NCBI GenBank assembly: GCA_002104905.1
Contig: MCFE01000256.1
Coordinates: forward strand, 48,680 to 112,679
Direction of reading: 5' to 3'
DNA length: 64,000 bases
Origin: Basidiobolus meristosporus CBS 931.73
Taxonomy: Eukaryota; Basidiobolomycota; Basidiobolomycetes; Basidiobolales; Basidiobolaceae
Notes under the pieces: generated by a model
Seen by the model: the letters and a program-made list of their open reading frames with translations, nothing else
Told to the model about the DNA's origin: nothing
The model's database searches: none
In this document: positions 1 to 12,900 of the stretch, in pieces
Layout: every line of letters begins with the position of its first letter
Numbering within the stretch: position 1 is the stretch's first letter
Position numbers and translations under genes: made by a program

Positions 1-2064
1 ATCCAAGTTTGAAATACTAACCACAAGGTGCAAAAACCCCCAGATCCCAATTTTGCACCCAACCCACGAGGTCTAATCGGCGGCTTTCTTATAAGTTGTG
101 GACAGCAACATATTTTTGGTTTGGTGTGGAGTGAATCGCATTTACCAGGAATATTTGGGACCATGATCCATTTGCACAATAACATACTAGCACTAAACTT
201 CCACTGGAAATATTTCAGAATATGAGGCGCAACTGCCCACTAAAAATAATTAGAGGCCAAGTAATGGTTCCGTTTAGTCAGCTTCAAGATCGCAGGCACG
301 AACCAATAAATACGATGAAAGCGAAGCAAATGTCACTAAAAAACGAGCAAATTGAGACGGAGCCATCGGGATCAAAAATATTAGAATATTATAGACTATT
401 AGTACGTCCCATGGAAAGCACATGGAGTATGTTTGGCTCTAGTATTGAGTCGGCTATCTGGTGTTCTCATCATCTATATCATCCAGTATTATGACCTAGC
501 CCCACCCTATGGCGCTGGAACAGAAATTACTGGGACCAGATATAAATATTACAATTTTATGTCTTAAACTTGGGTATATATACAGCCTTACTTCAACTGA
601 TATAACTTCGCCATCAGGGAATCGGGGGGTATATCTCACAGAACTCAGCATCTCGGAGTATTGGCAACCTTCTGGGAAACCACAGGCACCTTAGGATCAC
701 CGGATCATGGAATATTTAATGTGAACCAAGAGGGATGGATTTCGCATGAAATCTCACTTTAATTGGCCCATATGTAGATTGTCCTTGCGATTGTTCAAGT
801 ATTGTTCGTTTTGCTACCATGCAATGTGTTCGGTTGCACCAATGGCTAGGTATTTGCCATCCCATCGCCAGCATTTGAATTTTGAATGGTTATCTATGCC
901 TGGATGTACCATCAATCAATCGAATTCTGCTCATGTCTCAGGGGAAGATAGGAATGCATGGGTCTTGAAGCGCACGTGTATCACGGAGTTTGATTGAGGC
1001 CACATGAATTACTATTATGGCAGAACCGTGTGCATGCGACTCCATTGATGATCAGTCGATTCTGTCATCGTGCCACTTTGAATTCACTAAATCAATCTGG
1101 AACCAATCGATTTCGGAATCAATACCTCAAAAAGGTTCAAGAATGGATTTTCAATTCATATATATGCATTTGTTGCTCAAAACCTTATTTCTTTCATGTT
1201 ATGGCGGTTGCGAGCGACGTGCCTCGAGAATGTCGCTAGCCAGAAGATTCGATTCTGCCGGATTGCTTTGGAGCACGGGTCTTTAAGCTAAGGAGAGTCT
1301 GTCGTTGGTTTGGGTTGCCGACATATACATGTGTGTATATCGTCAACGCGATACCTCTACAGGTTGCCTTTAAAAACGCGTCCACCACCCTTGTGTATGT
1401 TGTATTTCCCATGTTTCCGCGTGCATCGATTGTGGAATGGATCGTCGCTGTCTAAAATCGACCCGATTAATCGGATTCAACCATGATGCAATCGTTTATT
1501 CTTAGGAAGTTGGCTTATCCATTCTGGCATAAATCCGATTGATCATTATGACACCATGCATTTGCTGCTACACAACAGCCAGTGTGTATCAGCTCCCTTA
1601 ATACACAGTAAAAGTGGCTGACTATGTAATAGAATGCACTGGCTGTTTCGTCTCCATGAATATAGCTGTCATGGCTCGCATTCTTAGTGTTATCGCTCTG
1701 TGCGATAAACGCCGAGGAGAGATGCGGTGGAAGTTGCTTGACTTGGCCTGCTAATTAAGATGTTCCACCAGTACATGAAACCGTTTACCCCGTGACAACA
1801 CCGCTTAGATATCGGTTACTCGTTGGCCTCCAGTGAGCTATGTAAGACAAATCTATCCGCGCAAGATCAATATAAATTCGAGCGATCCAGCAGTAAATAA
1901 TCTCAGGTGATCCCGCCTATTTGAGTAATGTGCATCGAGGATGAGCTTTATAAACAGTGGAAGTCTTCATTAAGCAGGCCACCACAATCCCACATTTGCG
2001 GTTCCTTTTTAGGTGGCATCTGTTACGCACTCCCTTTTACCTTATACAAAGCTGATTGTTTTCA
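1..2064. other. Intergenic region, no gene recognised
   Basis: Only short reading frames without family resemblance are present on either strand. The stretch ends at the start codon of the antiporter gene. One inverted repeat is listed separately; I see no transposon ends or RNA gene. Confidence 0.6.
1574..1647. repeat. 11-bp perfect inverted repeat with 52-bp spacer
   Basis: AACAGCCAGTG at 1574-1584 is the exact reverse complement of CACTGGCTGTT at 1637-1647. It lies about 420 bp upstream of the antiporter start codon. It could be a stem, a paired protein-binding site or chance. Confidence 0.5.
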
Positions 2065-4336
2065 ATGCTGGACCCTGTAACTGCCGTCCCGGCTCTCCTT
2101 GGCGGGTACATTGTCGTTTTTGGACTCATCTCCATGGTCGTTAAAGAATGGCTCTTTCTTTCCGAGGCTTGTGAGTGTCGTTTTTGGGGAATACATGAAA
2201 GTCCATGTCTAACAAGAGGCGCAGTGGTGGCAACCCTGTTTGGGATCGCCATAGGGCCTGCTGTCTTCAATTTCGTAGACCCTTCCGCATGGGGGGATAG
2301 TAACAAGTTGACTTTGGAGTTTGCTCGAATTGTCATCGCCATTCAGGTTGGTCTCCAAGGCGCAATCCTCACTATCCAGCATATTGATCCATTGTTGAAT
2401 GTCCTCTATAGGTGATGGCGGCCGGAATCAACTTGCCCAAGTAAGTTACCCCACAATATGCCATTGAAGTGCGGATGCTTAATAGCAGTCTGGTTTAACA
2501 GGGCATACTTGGTAAAGGAATGGAAATCACTCACTGTGCTTCTGCTACCGGTGATGTTTGTAATGTGGATCATTAGCGCTCTTGCCTTGTACTATTTTCT
2601 TCCGATAAACTTCGTAAGTAGCCAAGAGTGGTAGGCACCAGCACTGCATTGCTAATGAACATATTTCAGCTTGAGGCGTTGCTTATTGGTGCTTGCGTGA
2701 CCCCCACTGATCCGGTAAGCATCTCCATGTATCGCCCCTTGTTGGCCTGTGTACTGAATGGATGGTTCGAAAAGGTGCTGGCAAACTCGATTGTTAAAGG
2801 CAGATTTGCGGAATCTCATGTTCCGGTTCATACCAGAGATATCATATCCGCAGAAAGGTATGACATATCACTCAGTACGCAGCAATAGTTGATACTTACA
2901 ATACTTTCATGTAGTGGTGCAAACGATGGTATGCAGTTCGGAAGTAAAAGGAGGTTTTCTTGCTTTTCCCTCTGATATCTTAATCTAGGACTGGGCTTCC
3001 CCTACTTGTTCTTCGCGTTGTACCTATTGCGAGAGCCTACTACTGGTGAGGCCATGGAAAAGTGGGTCTATATGGTTTGGGGCTATCAAATATTGTTGTC
3101 CATAGCTATTGGTGCCATAGTAGGATACGTGGCCCGCAAACTTCTTTATTATTCGGAAACCAGAGAGTACATCGATAAAGAGTCCTTTTTGGTATTCTCT
3201 ATCGCCTTGACGGTTAGTGCTTTTCTTCTAAATATGCAATTACATCGCTAGTGTACTAACTTGAAGCAGCTGTGTTTGATGGCATGTGTTAAAGTGATTG
3301 ACAGCGATGACCTGTTGTCGGTATTTATTGCTGGAAACTCATTTACATGGGAGTATGCATGCTGAAATCAATGTCGAATTTATTCCTGTAACTGACTGCT
3401 TCATTTGATACTAGTGACTGGTTTCGTAAGGCTACCAAAGAGGCACATTTCCAGGAAGTGATAGATATGATGTTTAATATCTCGTTTTTCGTATATTTCG
3501 GCACCATCATTCCTTGGGCAGCTTTTGAGACGCCCGGCCTGAATCTAAGTGTGATTCGCCTTGGGATGATCGCATTGATTGTCCTTGTTTTGAGAAGACT
3601 CCCAATAGTGGTTTTGATGTCCCGTTGGGTTCCTGCTATCAAAAACTACCGCGAAGCGATCTTTGCTGGGTGGTTTGGCCCAATTGGTGTTGGGGCTATT
3701 TTCTATTGCATGGTGGGAATCGAGGAGATGGATAAATATAATCCCAATGGCTATGTACGAGCCATTATCTTCCCGGTTGTAAGCTTTCTGATCTTGGCGT
3801 CCGTGATTGTCCACGGTGTGACAGTTCCACTGTTCCATCTAACAACCATTGGAACCCGCAGCCTGACCAGATCCGCCACCATTGCGAACTTCGTTAGCAG
3901 GTTGCCAATCATCACCTTGGGTCAAGAGATCATCATTCAGCGTAATAGTACATCTAGCACTACCTACGGCGCTACCTCGACAACCAGAAGAAACGAGACT
4001 ATAGAGCAAGTAGCCGGCTCGTCATCAGGCACTATTGACGCACGACCGAAGTCAATCAGATCAATCAAATCTACTCGCTCCACCGGCTCCTTCGTAGGAA
4101 GGGTTCTGGCTGTTGAAGAAATCGATGACAGTGATCTACCTTCCTTCAGAAACAAAAGGAAATCCATCATAGTAATCGAGCACGATGTTGATGACGAGTT
4201 AGAAAGCGAAGAGGAGCCACTGTTGGTACAGAATCCAAGCCTCCCAGTCACCAATATCTTACAATCCCAAGAAAACCGACATCAACTCAGTAATATCTCC
4301 GTTCATATACCGGCAGCCCCTAATTCCCAAACATAA
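2065..4336 (+). CDS. NHA1: Plasma-membrane Na+/H+ antiporter, fungal Nha1/Sod2 family, ten exons
   Basis: Exports Na+ (and usually K+) in exchange for protons at the plasma membrane, giving salt tolerance and pH homeostasis in known family members. My model joins 2065-2170, 2225-2346, 2412-2440, 2502-2613, 2670-2714, 2775-2857, 2915-2928, 2989-3212, 3270-3352 and 3415-4336. This gives 1,740 nt, exactly 579 codons plus stop, and all introns are GT-AG of 54-65 nt. Recognisable family segments follow in order: VKEWLFL, the TPTDP ion-site motif (about residues 134-138), SAES then GANDG (about 163-171), DKESFL, and IIPW. A membrane core of about 435 residues is followed by a hydrophilic tail of about 140 residues with an acidic patch (DELESEEEP). 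The tail is shorter than in yeast Nha1. Start chosen at 2065, the only ATG in frame before the first membrane segment. Exon 7 is a 14-nt micro-exon. Confidence 0.93.
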
Positions 4337-4983
4337 TATACCCTTTCACCTGTTAATTAGCTCTTCCATATCTACTAGAAGTACCCGCCCGTTGGTGGCT
4401 CATATGCCGTGAATGTAGGCCAGCACTATGCGCTTTTGCTAACCTGATCAATAAATACAGCTACTAAACGGATCCAAAGCTCTATGAAAAATCTCAGAGT
4501 TGGAATTCATTGGATTTTTAGCTGGTGTTTCTGCTTCATATTTTCATTTGCAATTCTTGGTGGAAGTAATGAGGAGCTGATTACCAAATTTGGTATGAGT
4601 GCCATTTGGCCTAGTCTCCCCCTGGAATGGATGTCTGCTTGTCTGTTGTGAAGCTAGTACCTGAGATACTGAGAGTAGTCACTTTTGGGAAAGTTGGAAT
4701 TCAGCTGATATGGTGATGGTATTCTGCTGGCCTTTTCTTTTTTTCTTAAGGTTATATAATCATGATACTCCATGTAGCTGATAGTTGTTTGAATACTGAG
4801 AAGATTCAGGAAGTGAGAGGAAGCTGAGGCTATTTGGTGAGATTGGATGAGTACATGTAACTGTTTGCTAGTTAATCAGGTGAAGAACTGGCTCAAGGTA
4901 TGATGCATTTGCTCTAGTCAATGCCTTGACTACAATGTACCTACTTGCAAGAGAATCCAATACCATGGGATACAAGTACATAT
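4337..4983. other. Gene-free spacer between antiporter and Copia element
   Basis: No supportable reading frame. Most of it is a copy of an unclassified interspersed repeat (4489-4790, listed separately). The rest is AT-rich sequence up to the Copia LTR at 4984. Confidence 0.6.
4489..4790 (+). repeat. Interspersed repeat family 'R', copy 1
   Basis: This roughly 290-bp segment matches, by eye and in inverted orientation, 9600-9910, and more loosely 40575-40880. Shared blocks include GGTGGAAGTAATGAG, GGATGTCTGCTTGT and AAGTTGGAATTCAGC. It carries no reading frame, so a non-autonomous element (MITE- or SINE-like) is likely. No terminal inverted repeat or target duplication could be fixed. Confidence 0.6.
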
Positions 4984-5315
4984 TGTTGTAAGAGTCTTGG
5001 AGATATTGGAAGTGATTTGGAGAACAAGTAAATTATGTGGTTTTCACTTAATGATTTATTGAATGTAAAAGTAGTATTGTTGCTTTTACATGATATTGGC
5101 ATTATAAACACGTAGAATAGGTTAAGGAAGGTCCTAAGAACATGTGTGCAAAGTTTGGGGCTGTTTGGACAACTTTGAGAATTTTTATGTTCTGGGTAAA
5201 TATTCTAAGTAAATCCCAACAAGGAATTTGGTCAGTATTCTCTAGGATTTGAAGGTGATGATCTAAGTGACTAATTTAGGTGCATATTTAGGTGGAAATA
5301 CAAATTTTTACAACA
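4984..5315 (-). repeat. Copia copy 1, 3' LTR
   Basis: 332 bp, TGTTG...CAACA. It lacks about 17 bp present in the partner LTR (after the CTGGGTA block). The polypurine-type sequence GAGTGGGAG (minus strand, just right of 5315) abuts it, as expected for the plus-strand primer. Confidence 0.9.
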
Positions 5316-5326
5316 CTCCCACTCAG

Positions 5327-8300
5327 CTAAATGTTCATACTGACTAGTCCTAATTTTGACCTAAGATATTCAAACTTGTCTCTAGCTAATGGTTTGGTAA
5401 ATATGTCTGCAATCATTTCATCTGTAGGACAGTAAACTAAGCTAAGTAAGTTATTCTCTATAGCTTCACGTATGAAATGATGTCTAATATCTATGTGCTT
5501 GGTTCTAGCATGAAAAGTTGGATTTCTACCTCATGGTTTACATCCTTGATTATCTTGAAATAAAGTAATAGGCATTTTTTGACATAGGCCTAAATCTGTA
5601 AAAGTTTTCTTAACCAGATTGCTTCTTTTGTAGCTTCACAGGCTGCCATATACTCTGCCTCTGTGGTGGAAAGTGCTACGGTTGGTTGCTTTCTTGAATT
5701 CCATGAAATTGCTCCTTTACAGTAAAGAAAAGTGTATCCTGTGGTGGATCTTCTGTCTTCAAAATTTTGTCCCCAATCAGCATCAGAGTATCCCACAAGA
5801 TCCTGTTCTGAATCCTCATAAGTGTATCTTAAGCAGATATCAGCAGTTCCTTTTAGGTATCTAAAAATCCGCTTGACTGCTGCAATATGATCAGATCCAT
5901 AGTTCTGATTATGTTGGCTGACAACTCCCACTGAATATGAGATATCTGGACGTGTTCCAAGCATGCTGTACATCAGACTGCCAACCATAGATTGATAAGG
6001 AAAGTCAGGGCTTTCAGATGGCACCAAGCTCTCTTGATTTGGTTGAGTTTTGACCAAGTTAAGGCTTGTCTCCATTGGGGTAGCTGCCAGTTTACAGTCT
6101 TCCATTTGGTACTTCTTTAGTATATCTTGAATATACTTGGATTGGCTTAGGGTGATAGTCTGTGTACTTCTGTCTATGGAGAACTTAATCCCTAAGTAGT
6201 AATAAAGTTCTCCTAGATTGGACATCTTGAACTCTTTAGATAGGCTTGATTTAGTCTCTTCCAATGTTGCTAGGTTATTGGCAGCTATAATAAGTTCATC
6301 CACATATAGAGCCAATAGAACTGGATCTGCTCTATCTGGCTTATAGTATACACTATAGTCAGCATTACTTCTTTTGAAACTCAAAGATTCCAAATAGGAA
6401 TCTATCTTGCAATTCCAGGCTCTTGGTAATTGTTTGAGACCATATAGTGACTTTTTAAGCTTGCAGACCAAATGGGGGTTATCTTAGTCAACAAACCCAT
6501 CAGACTGGTCCATATACACATCCTCATTAAGTTCTCCATTCAAAAATGCAGTTTTTACATCCATTTGATGAATAAAAAACTTATATTTGGCTGCAATAGC
6601 CAATATTAATCTGATGGAATTAAACTTGGCTACTGGTGCAAAGGTCTCAGTATAGTCAAGTCCTTTTGTTTGAGAGTATCCTTTGGCTACAAGTCTTGCT
6701 TTGTATCTTTCAATTGTACCATCAGCCTTGTATTTTGTCCTGAAGACCCATCTGCATCCAGTTGATTTTTGGTTGATTGGTAATTTGACTAAGTCCCAAT
6801 TTTGATTTCCCATCAGGGCCTGCTATTCCTCAGTCATTGCAGATCTCCAAAACTTTGTCTGAGGGCTATTTAGGGCCTCTTTTACAGTCTGGAGTTCATC
6901 AATATGGACTGAATAGGCATAGGCTAAGTTTGTACCCTCATTAATATAGTATTTGGGCTATTTCTTGTCTGATTGGATCTCCGGGCATTTGATACTGGAA
7001 TGATCACTTTTGAGATATTCCTGGGCACTGATTCTGGCTGAACCACGGTTATAGAGTCCTCTGGAGTGAAAAAATCTTCATTTTTTTGCTCTGATTCAAT
7101 CCTGACAATTGGTGGACTTGACCAGCTTCTTTACTTTGGTATTGTAGAGTCTGTATGCCTACTCTCAGTGCAGTAGCCCAAAAATATGCATTTTACACTT
7201 TTTGGCTCAAATTTTGACTGATTTCCGGCCAGTTTTTTGGCATATGCTGTACATCCAAATATACTTAGATGTTCTGCACTTGGTCTGTATCCATGCCATG
7301 CTTCAAATGGAGTAGAATCACAAAGTATTCTGTTATAACTCCTATTTTTAAGGTATACAGCAGTGGCAACTGATTCCACCCAAAAATCATAGGATAATTT
7401 TTGATCATGGATCATAGATTTTGCCATATCAATTATTGATCTGTTAGCACATTGTGCTACTCCATTTTGCTGTGGGGAGTATGGTACAGTAGTCTCTTGC
7501 TTTATCCCATGAATTTTGCAGAAGTGGATGAAGAGTTTTGAGGTATATTCTCCACCATTGTCAGAGCATATTTTCTTGATTTTTTCACTAGTTTCTGTCT
7601 CCACCATGGCTTTAAACTCCCTGAACTTAGGCAGAGCTTCTTCCTTTCCCTCCATGAAGAAGACCCATGTGTATCTTGTATAATCATCAATAAAAGTGAT
7701 TAAATACTTTATCCCGCCTAAGGATATATTTTACATAGGTCCACACAGATCTGAGTGAATTAGATCTATTTTTTTTTAGTTTTGATTAATCCAGAGCTCT
7801 TGAACAGTTGTCTGGCTTGTTTCCCATATATGCAGGCTTCACAGTGCTCCAAATTTGCAGGGGGATCAACTTTCACTCCAGAAATTAGCTGATCTTTGAT
7901 CATTTTGAGCAAATAATACAAATTGATGTGTCCAAATCTCCTGTGCCAAAGCATTGGTGTTTCTTCACTGAAGTTACTTATATTGGCTTCCAAATATGAT
8001 GGAATATAATTCAACTTGTATAGATTCTGATCTCTGATGCCCAAAGCAATATGGGCATCATTTTGATCAGTGATCCTGCATCCAGAATTGTCAAAACTGA
8101 AACTGAGTCCTTCTGCTGTGGCCTTTCTTACAGAGAGTAGGCTCTTGGCTATTTGTGGTACATAGAGTACTCCTTTAAAGGTCAGTGTATGGCTTCCTTC
8201 ACTGCTTCTAAGGTTTACTTGGATAGTTCCTTCTCCCACTGCATCAAGTGTTCCACTGTCACCCATTAAAACCTTCTTAATTGGAATTTCTTGATATTGG

Positions 8301-9186
8301 GTAAAAAGTTCTTTTTGGTGTGTAAAGTGTTGAGAAGCTCCAGAGTCAATATACCACGTCTGAGAATCCTTGTTTGTGGTCATATTTAGTGCAGATATGA
8401 ATAGTCTATCTTCAGTTGTTGCAGCATTTCCATATTCAGGCTTCTTTTGCTGATTATCTTTCTTTTTGAGACACCAGTCTGATGTGTGTCCTTTCCTTTT
8501 GCAGAAGTTACAAAACAGGTTGCTGTTGCCTTTGTAGGGTCTTGGGTACCTCCTTTGTTGGTTATCATTGCTTATTAAAGCATTTTCTTCTTCCTTCTTA
8601 TTGGCGCTTGATTTTCTTAATTCTTCATCCAGGAGCCTTCCATATACGTAATTTAAGGTCAAATCTTCAGTTCTGGACTCTAGGGCTGATACAAGGCCTT
8701 AAAACACATCTGTCAGGCTATTCAGGATGGTAACTATCACATCCTCATCAGTAGTTGGTAAGCCCACAGATTCCATCTCATCTACCAGCAGGGTAATTCT
8801 GTTAATTAGATTTTTCATTTCTTCTCCTGGCAGCATCTTTGTAGTAAAGAATTTTTGTCTCAGATACATTTTCTTAGCAGCTGAACATGACTGGTAGGTG
8901 TCTTCTAATGCTTTCCAGGCATTCTTTGCCGTTTTTGCTCTTGAGCATTGAATTAGCAATTTGTCCTTGACATTAAGGCAAATGCAGTTAAAGGCACTTT
9001 GTTCTTTCTCCTGGTACTTTAAGGCTTCCTCTCCCACGTTTTTAGAAGGGCATTCTTTTCCCATGACAATATCCCCAGGGCCTCTTTCTTGTAGCAGCAT
9101 CTTCATCTTCACCTTCCACACTTGGTAGTTAGATCCATCCAACTTTTCAGCAGAGGGATAAATTCCAGTAATAGCAGTAGTAGACA
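5327..9186 (-). pseudogene. Broken Copia gag-pol polyprotein (copy 1)
   Basis: Gag begins at ATG 9186 (MSTTAITG) and is stopped at about 8699, where the intact copy 2 reads F-Q-G. A second frame (8662-7766) carries the CCHC zinc knuckle, the protease DSGAS motif and the integrase HHCC region. A third (7655-7131) carries the integrase core, with the ERAN segment changed to QCAN, so the catalytic glutamate is lost. Reverse transcriptase follows in 6813-6484 and 6471-5590 with the active site YVDE instead of YVDD, then RNase H. Frameshifts, the 80-bp deletion and these two catalytic substitutions make it non-functional. Copy 2 of the same family (50070-54756) is the reference for these comparisons. 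Confidence 0.9.
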
Positions 9187-9206
9187 TTGCAGAGAGTGAC
9201 AGCTTG

Positions 9207-9218
9207 GGGCTCATAACC
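9207..9218 (-). other. Primer-binding site, Copia copy 1 (half-tRNA type)
   Basis: The plus strand here reads GGGCTCATAACC, identical to the anticodon arm of eukaryotic initiator tRNA-Met with its CAU anticodon. It directly abuts the 5' LTR at 9219. The usual complement to a tRNA 3' CCA end (TGG...) is absent. Confidence 0.75.
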
Positions 9219-9567
9219 TGTTGTAAGAGTCTTGGAGATATTGGAAGTGATTTGGAGAACAAGTAGATTGTGTGGTTTTCACTTAATGATTTATTGAATG
9301 TAAAAGTAGTATTTATGCTTTTACATGGTCTTAGCATTACAAACACGTAGAATAGGTTAAGGAAGATCCCAAGAACATGTGTGCAAAGCTTGGGGCTGTT
9401 TGGACAACCTTGAGAATTTTCATGTTCTGGGTACCTGGTATTTTGGTGAAAATATTACTAGTAAATCCTGACAAGGAATTTGGTCAGTATTCTCTAGGAT
9501 TTGAAGGTGGTGATCTAAGTAATTAAGTTAGGTGAATATTTAGGTGGAAATACAAATTTTTACAACA
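9219..9567 (-). repeat. Copia copy 1, 5' LTR
   Basis: 349 bp, TGTTG...CAACA, with several substitutions compared with the 3' LTR of the same element, indicating an old insertion. Confidence 0.9.
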
Positions 9568-9599
9568 CATAATACATTGCAAACAAATTTCAGTAATAT

Positions 9600-9910
9600 C
9601 TTTTCCAAAAAAGCTACTGTAGTGCAATACATACCCTAAGAAAGGAATTAAGCACAGACCAGCAGAACACCATCACAATATCTGCTGAATTCCAACTTTG
9701 TCAAAAGCAACTGCTCTCAGTATCACATGTACTAGCTTTACAGCATACAAGCAGACATCCTTTCCACAGAGAGACTAGACCAATTGGTAACTGGCTGCTC
9801 ATTACTTCCACCAAAAATTGCAACAGAAAACATGAAGCAGTTATACCAGCAAAATACCAGATAAAAATTCAATGAACTCAAACTTTGAGATTTTGCAATG
9901 GGGTATTGTG
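9600..9910 (-). repeat. Interspersed repeat family 'R', copy 2 (inverted)
   Basis: Reverse complement of the 4489-4790 repeat, matching over almost the whole length with many substitutions. It starts about 30 bp right of the Copia LTR, so the Copia element sits between two inverted copies. Confidence 0.6.
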
Positions 9911-12900
9911 GTGCTATAGCATACCCTAAAATGTATCAGCTTACTACAAATATCTGCATTGTACTTAATGGAAAATATTACCATAAGCTATAAAGCAAAA
10001 GCTAATCTGAGGATATGTGCAGCTATGCCTTAGTGTTAGAGCTTACTTTATGTGCACTTAGCTAGTGAAAAACCAGTAAAGCCTGCTGGCTACTGATTAT
10101 CATAGGTTTGAATATGACATTGTCACTGTTGTATTAGGGCAGATATTTGCTGGTTGTATTAATGCAATATGGTCCCTAAATTCTGCCTAATCTTTATAGC
10201 AACTTGCATCCATATTGAATGATGTTTAGAAGTTACTACCACAGGCCATTACCAAATTGGCATTAAGTAAAGTTCACAGTCTCATAGGCAAGGAGGATAT
10301 AAAAACTATAAGTAAAACCTCTAATATTTGTGATCCCAATATATTGTGTAAATGGTGGATGTGATAGATTTAGCAAGTTTAATCATAACTCTTATGGGTT
10401 CTCATTCTCCAAGTACTAGCAATATGAACATTCTCCTTCTATAAAGCAAATATAGAGAATCCTCTGTTTAAGCTTCTCACAACAGATATGTTGAAGTGAG
10501 TTAGTTAGACCAAAGACTCTGCATTAAGGTACAAGTATTTACTTTATATCCAATACTGGTTACACATATGTTCAAAAGGCATTTGAAGCTTATTGAGCCA
10601 CTTGCAACACTAAGTCGCCATGAGGGAATATGTGGGATATTGAAGTGTGCAAATTACTGTAAATAACTTGTATGAGTTTCAATTGATACTAAAAGCATAA
10701 AATCATGTAAATGTTAAGGGTCGATGGGTTGGATATATATATGTACAACAGACCTTCTTATTCAGCTTCTATCAGTAACATACTGGAGGTTTTGGAAACT
10801 GTATGCAAAGGTTGCCAGAATATGCATCCAGAAAGAGATTGTCCGTGTTCATCTATTATATATGTTGCTATCATGCAAAGAGTTGGTGATGGGATCTGAA
10901 CAGCTCTTTCATGAGCATTAAGCAGAATGCATGGATTTATGCTTCCGTGATGTGTATTCTGTACTCCTTTTTGCTTGACATGTAAATACCTGAGCTATAA
11001 TCTCGCCTTCTGAGAACTTCTGTGGAGCAGCTGTGCTGAGAGATAAGGCAAAAAGTAAAATCTCATTTAATTGTAAGGAACCATTAATATTGAAGGGTGT
11101 AAGCTTGGGGGAGCATATAATTGTGTTGATACTATGATGGCATTTTACTGGCCTTTCAATAAATTTTCTCATAGGGTATATGAGTTACTCCAGTAGTGAA
11201 GAAGAACATGATATCAGGAGTATGTAAATGGTACAAATGTGCGCAGCAAGAAAAAGAACGCAGCTTTAAGACAACGATTAGTAGCATAACTATATTAATA
11301 TGATATAACATCTATGTCCATTAAAAATATCAAACCTGGATACTGTATTGCATTCTGCCAGTGGTTTGCTGGCATTCCTCTGGCATTTTGCTTATGCAGT
11401 ACATGCATTTCTCAGGAAGCTGCATAGAGATAACAAAAGTTATAAGACAAATAAGTAGAAACTATTGCTTCTGCTTGGCAATTTATTGAATGGCATAGTA
11501 GTACTTATACAAGGTCACGGCAAATCCAACCACTCAATATACTTAGAAGGAACCAAAATGCATAATATGCTTAAGAAGATCCCAAAGAGTGTGCGGAATG
11601 CTTTGGGGCTGTTCGGCAGCTTTGAGGCCTTTCCTGTTCTGAGTACCAGAAATTTTAATAAAATATTCCTAGAAGATTCCAACAAAGCGCAAGGATTTTA
11701 AGCTATAATCCAAGGGAACAAAATTATGCACAAATACCAAACTTACAATGAATAGTGGCCAAATTCCGATCTTCGTTGCATGGCAGCTATATGGTATCAG
11801 GGGAATGAATTTGGGGCAAATATTGTGACTTACATAATACCCTCTTTTGACTGATAAGTTAGCCTTGGTAATGACAAGAGAAGCGCATTGATCCACCGGG
11901 TTAGGTGCCATTAAGATGATTAAACTGAAAATGGGCTACTTCCCACTAAGTGTGGTTGATGAAAACCCAGAGGCGTTAGAACGGACCTACTTGGCTGAGT
12001 AGCAACGCATGAATCAGGATTAATTATCGATGGGATAATTTTAGGAGTATAAACGTTACTCTGAATATGCAATATGCTGGGGCAGAATAATGAGTTTTTA
12101 CCAACAAATCTAACCTACCAGCCCTCCTCCTTCATGCATTAAAAAACAGAGCTAGTTATGGCTATAGTACTGCGAATATAATCACCGGGACTGCGCACGG
12201 ATGAAGTTTGACATTTGGCCTAGAGCAGCTGATGACCCATAGATTTCCTTCAGATACAAGCTAGTAGCCGAACGATGGCTGACATCATTCCAAGACGTAT
12301 TGGAGAGCAAAGGTAATATAGTAGATCAAGTGAATAAACTAGCCCGACATTAGTTGTAATGAAAGGAGAATTTCTACGGGTCCAACAAGCAAGTAGCCAT
12401 CATGCAAGCAACACGTAAGCGTCTACATATTCTAGTGAATATCCCCGTATTATAAACTATCCCATGAAAGCCAGTATGTTGCTGATATATGGGCGATTAA
12501 TTGGAAAGACACACCTAATGCCATATCACAGACCACACTGGAATTTCATCTAGTGCCAGAACTGCTAATACGGCTGGCATGTGATGGCTCACGGATCGTA
12601 ATGATTCAGAATTCGGCTGGTGTGTGCAATCTTCTCACCTATTTCGCTGTGTATGATTGATCAAGGAATATCATCCTTGCAGTAGAGAAGCACTAGCACC
12701 GCTCTGGTTGTATGGTGATGGCCCCAAGGGAGGCACAGCAACCACAGGTCGCATAAAGGATGCAGCAAACGCTGATTGCTGGATAGTACACTGGTTTACA
12801 TGTTTACTACAGAAAGGTCATGGAGGGTAAATAGGAGGGCCATCTGGAGTGCCCAATGAACAAGGAGTAATATGTAACATAGAATACCTGCTGCAAACCT

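Larger units (their letters stand above)
4984..9567 (-). mobile_element. Copia-family LTR retrotransposon, copy 1 (decayed)
   Basis: Two LTRs bound it: 4984-5315 (3' LTR) and 9219-9567 (5' LTR), both beginning TGTTGTAA and ending TACAACA on the plus strand. Internal gag-pol reads on the minus strand and is broken into at least five frames. The flanks CATAT (4979-4983) and CATAA (9568-9572) match at four of five bases, so the target duplication is decayed or only apparent. An 80-bp deletion relative to copy 2 lies between two GGACTTGA direct repeats, leaving one at 7114-7121. The left LTR has lost 17 bp seen in the right LTR. The element is older than copy 2 and non-autonomous. Confidence 0.92.
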
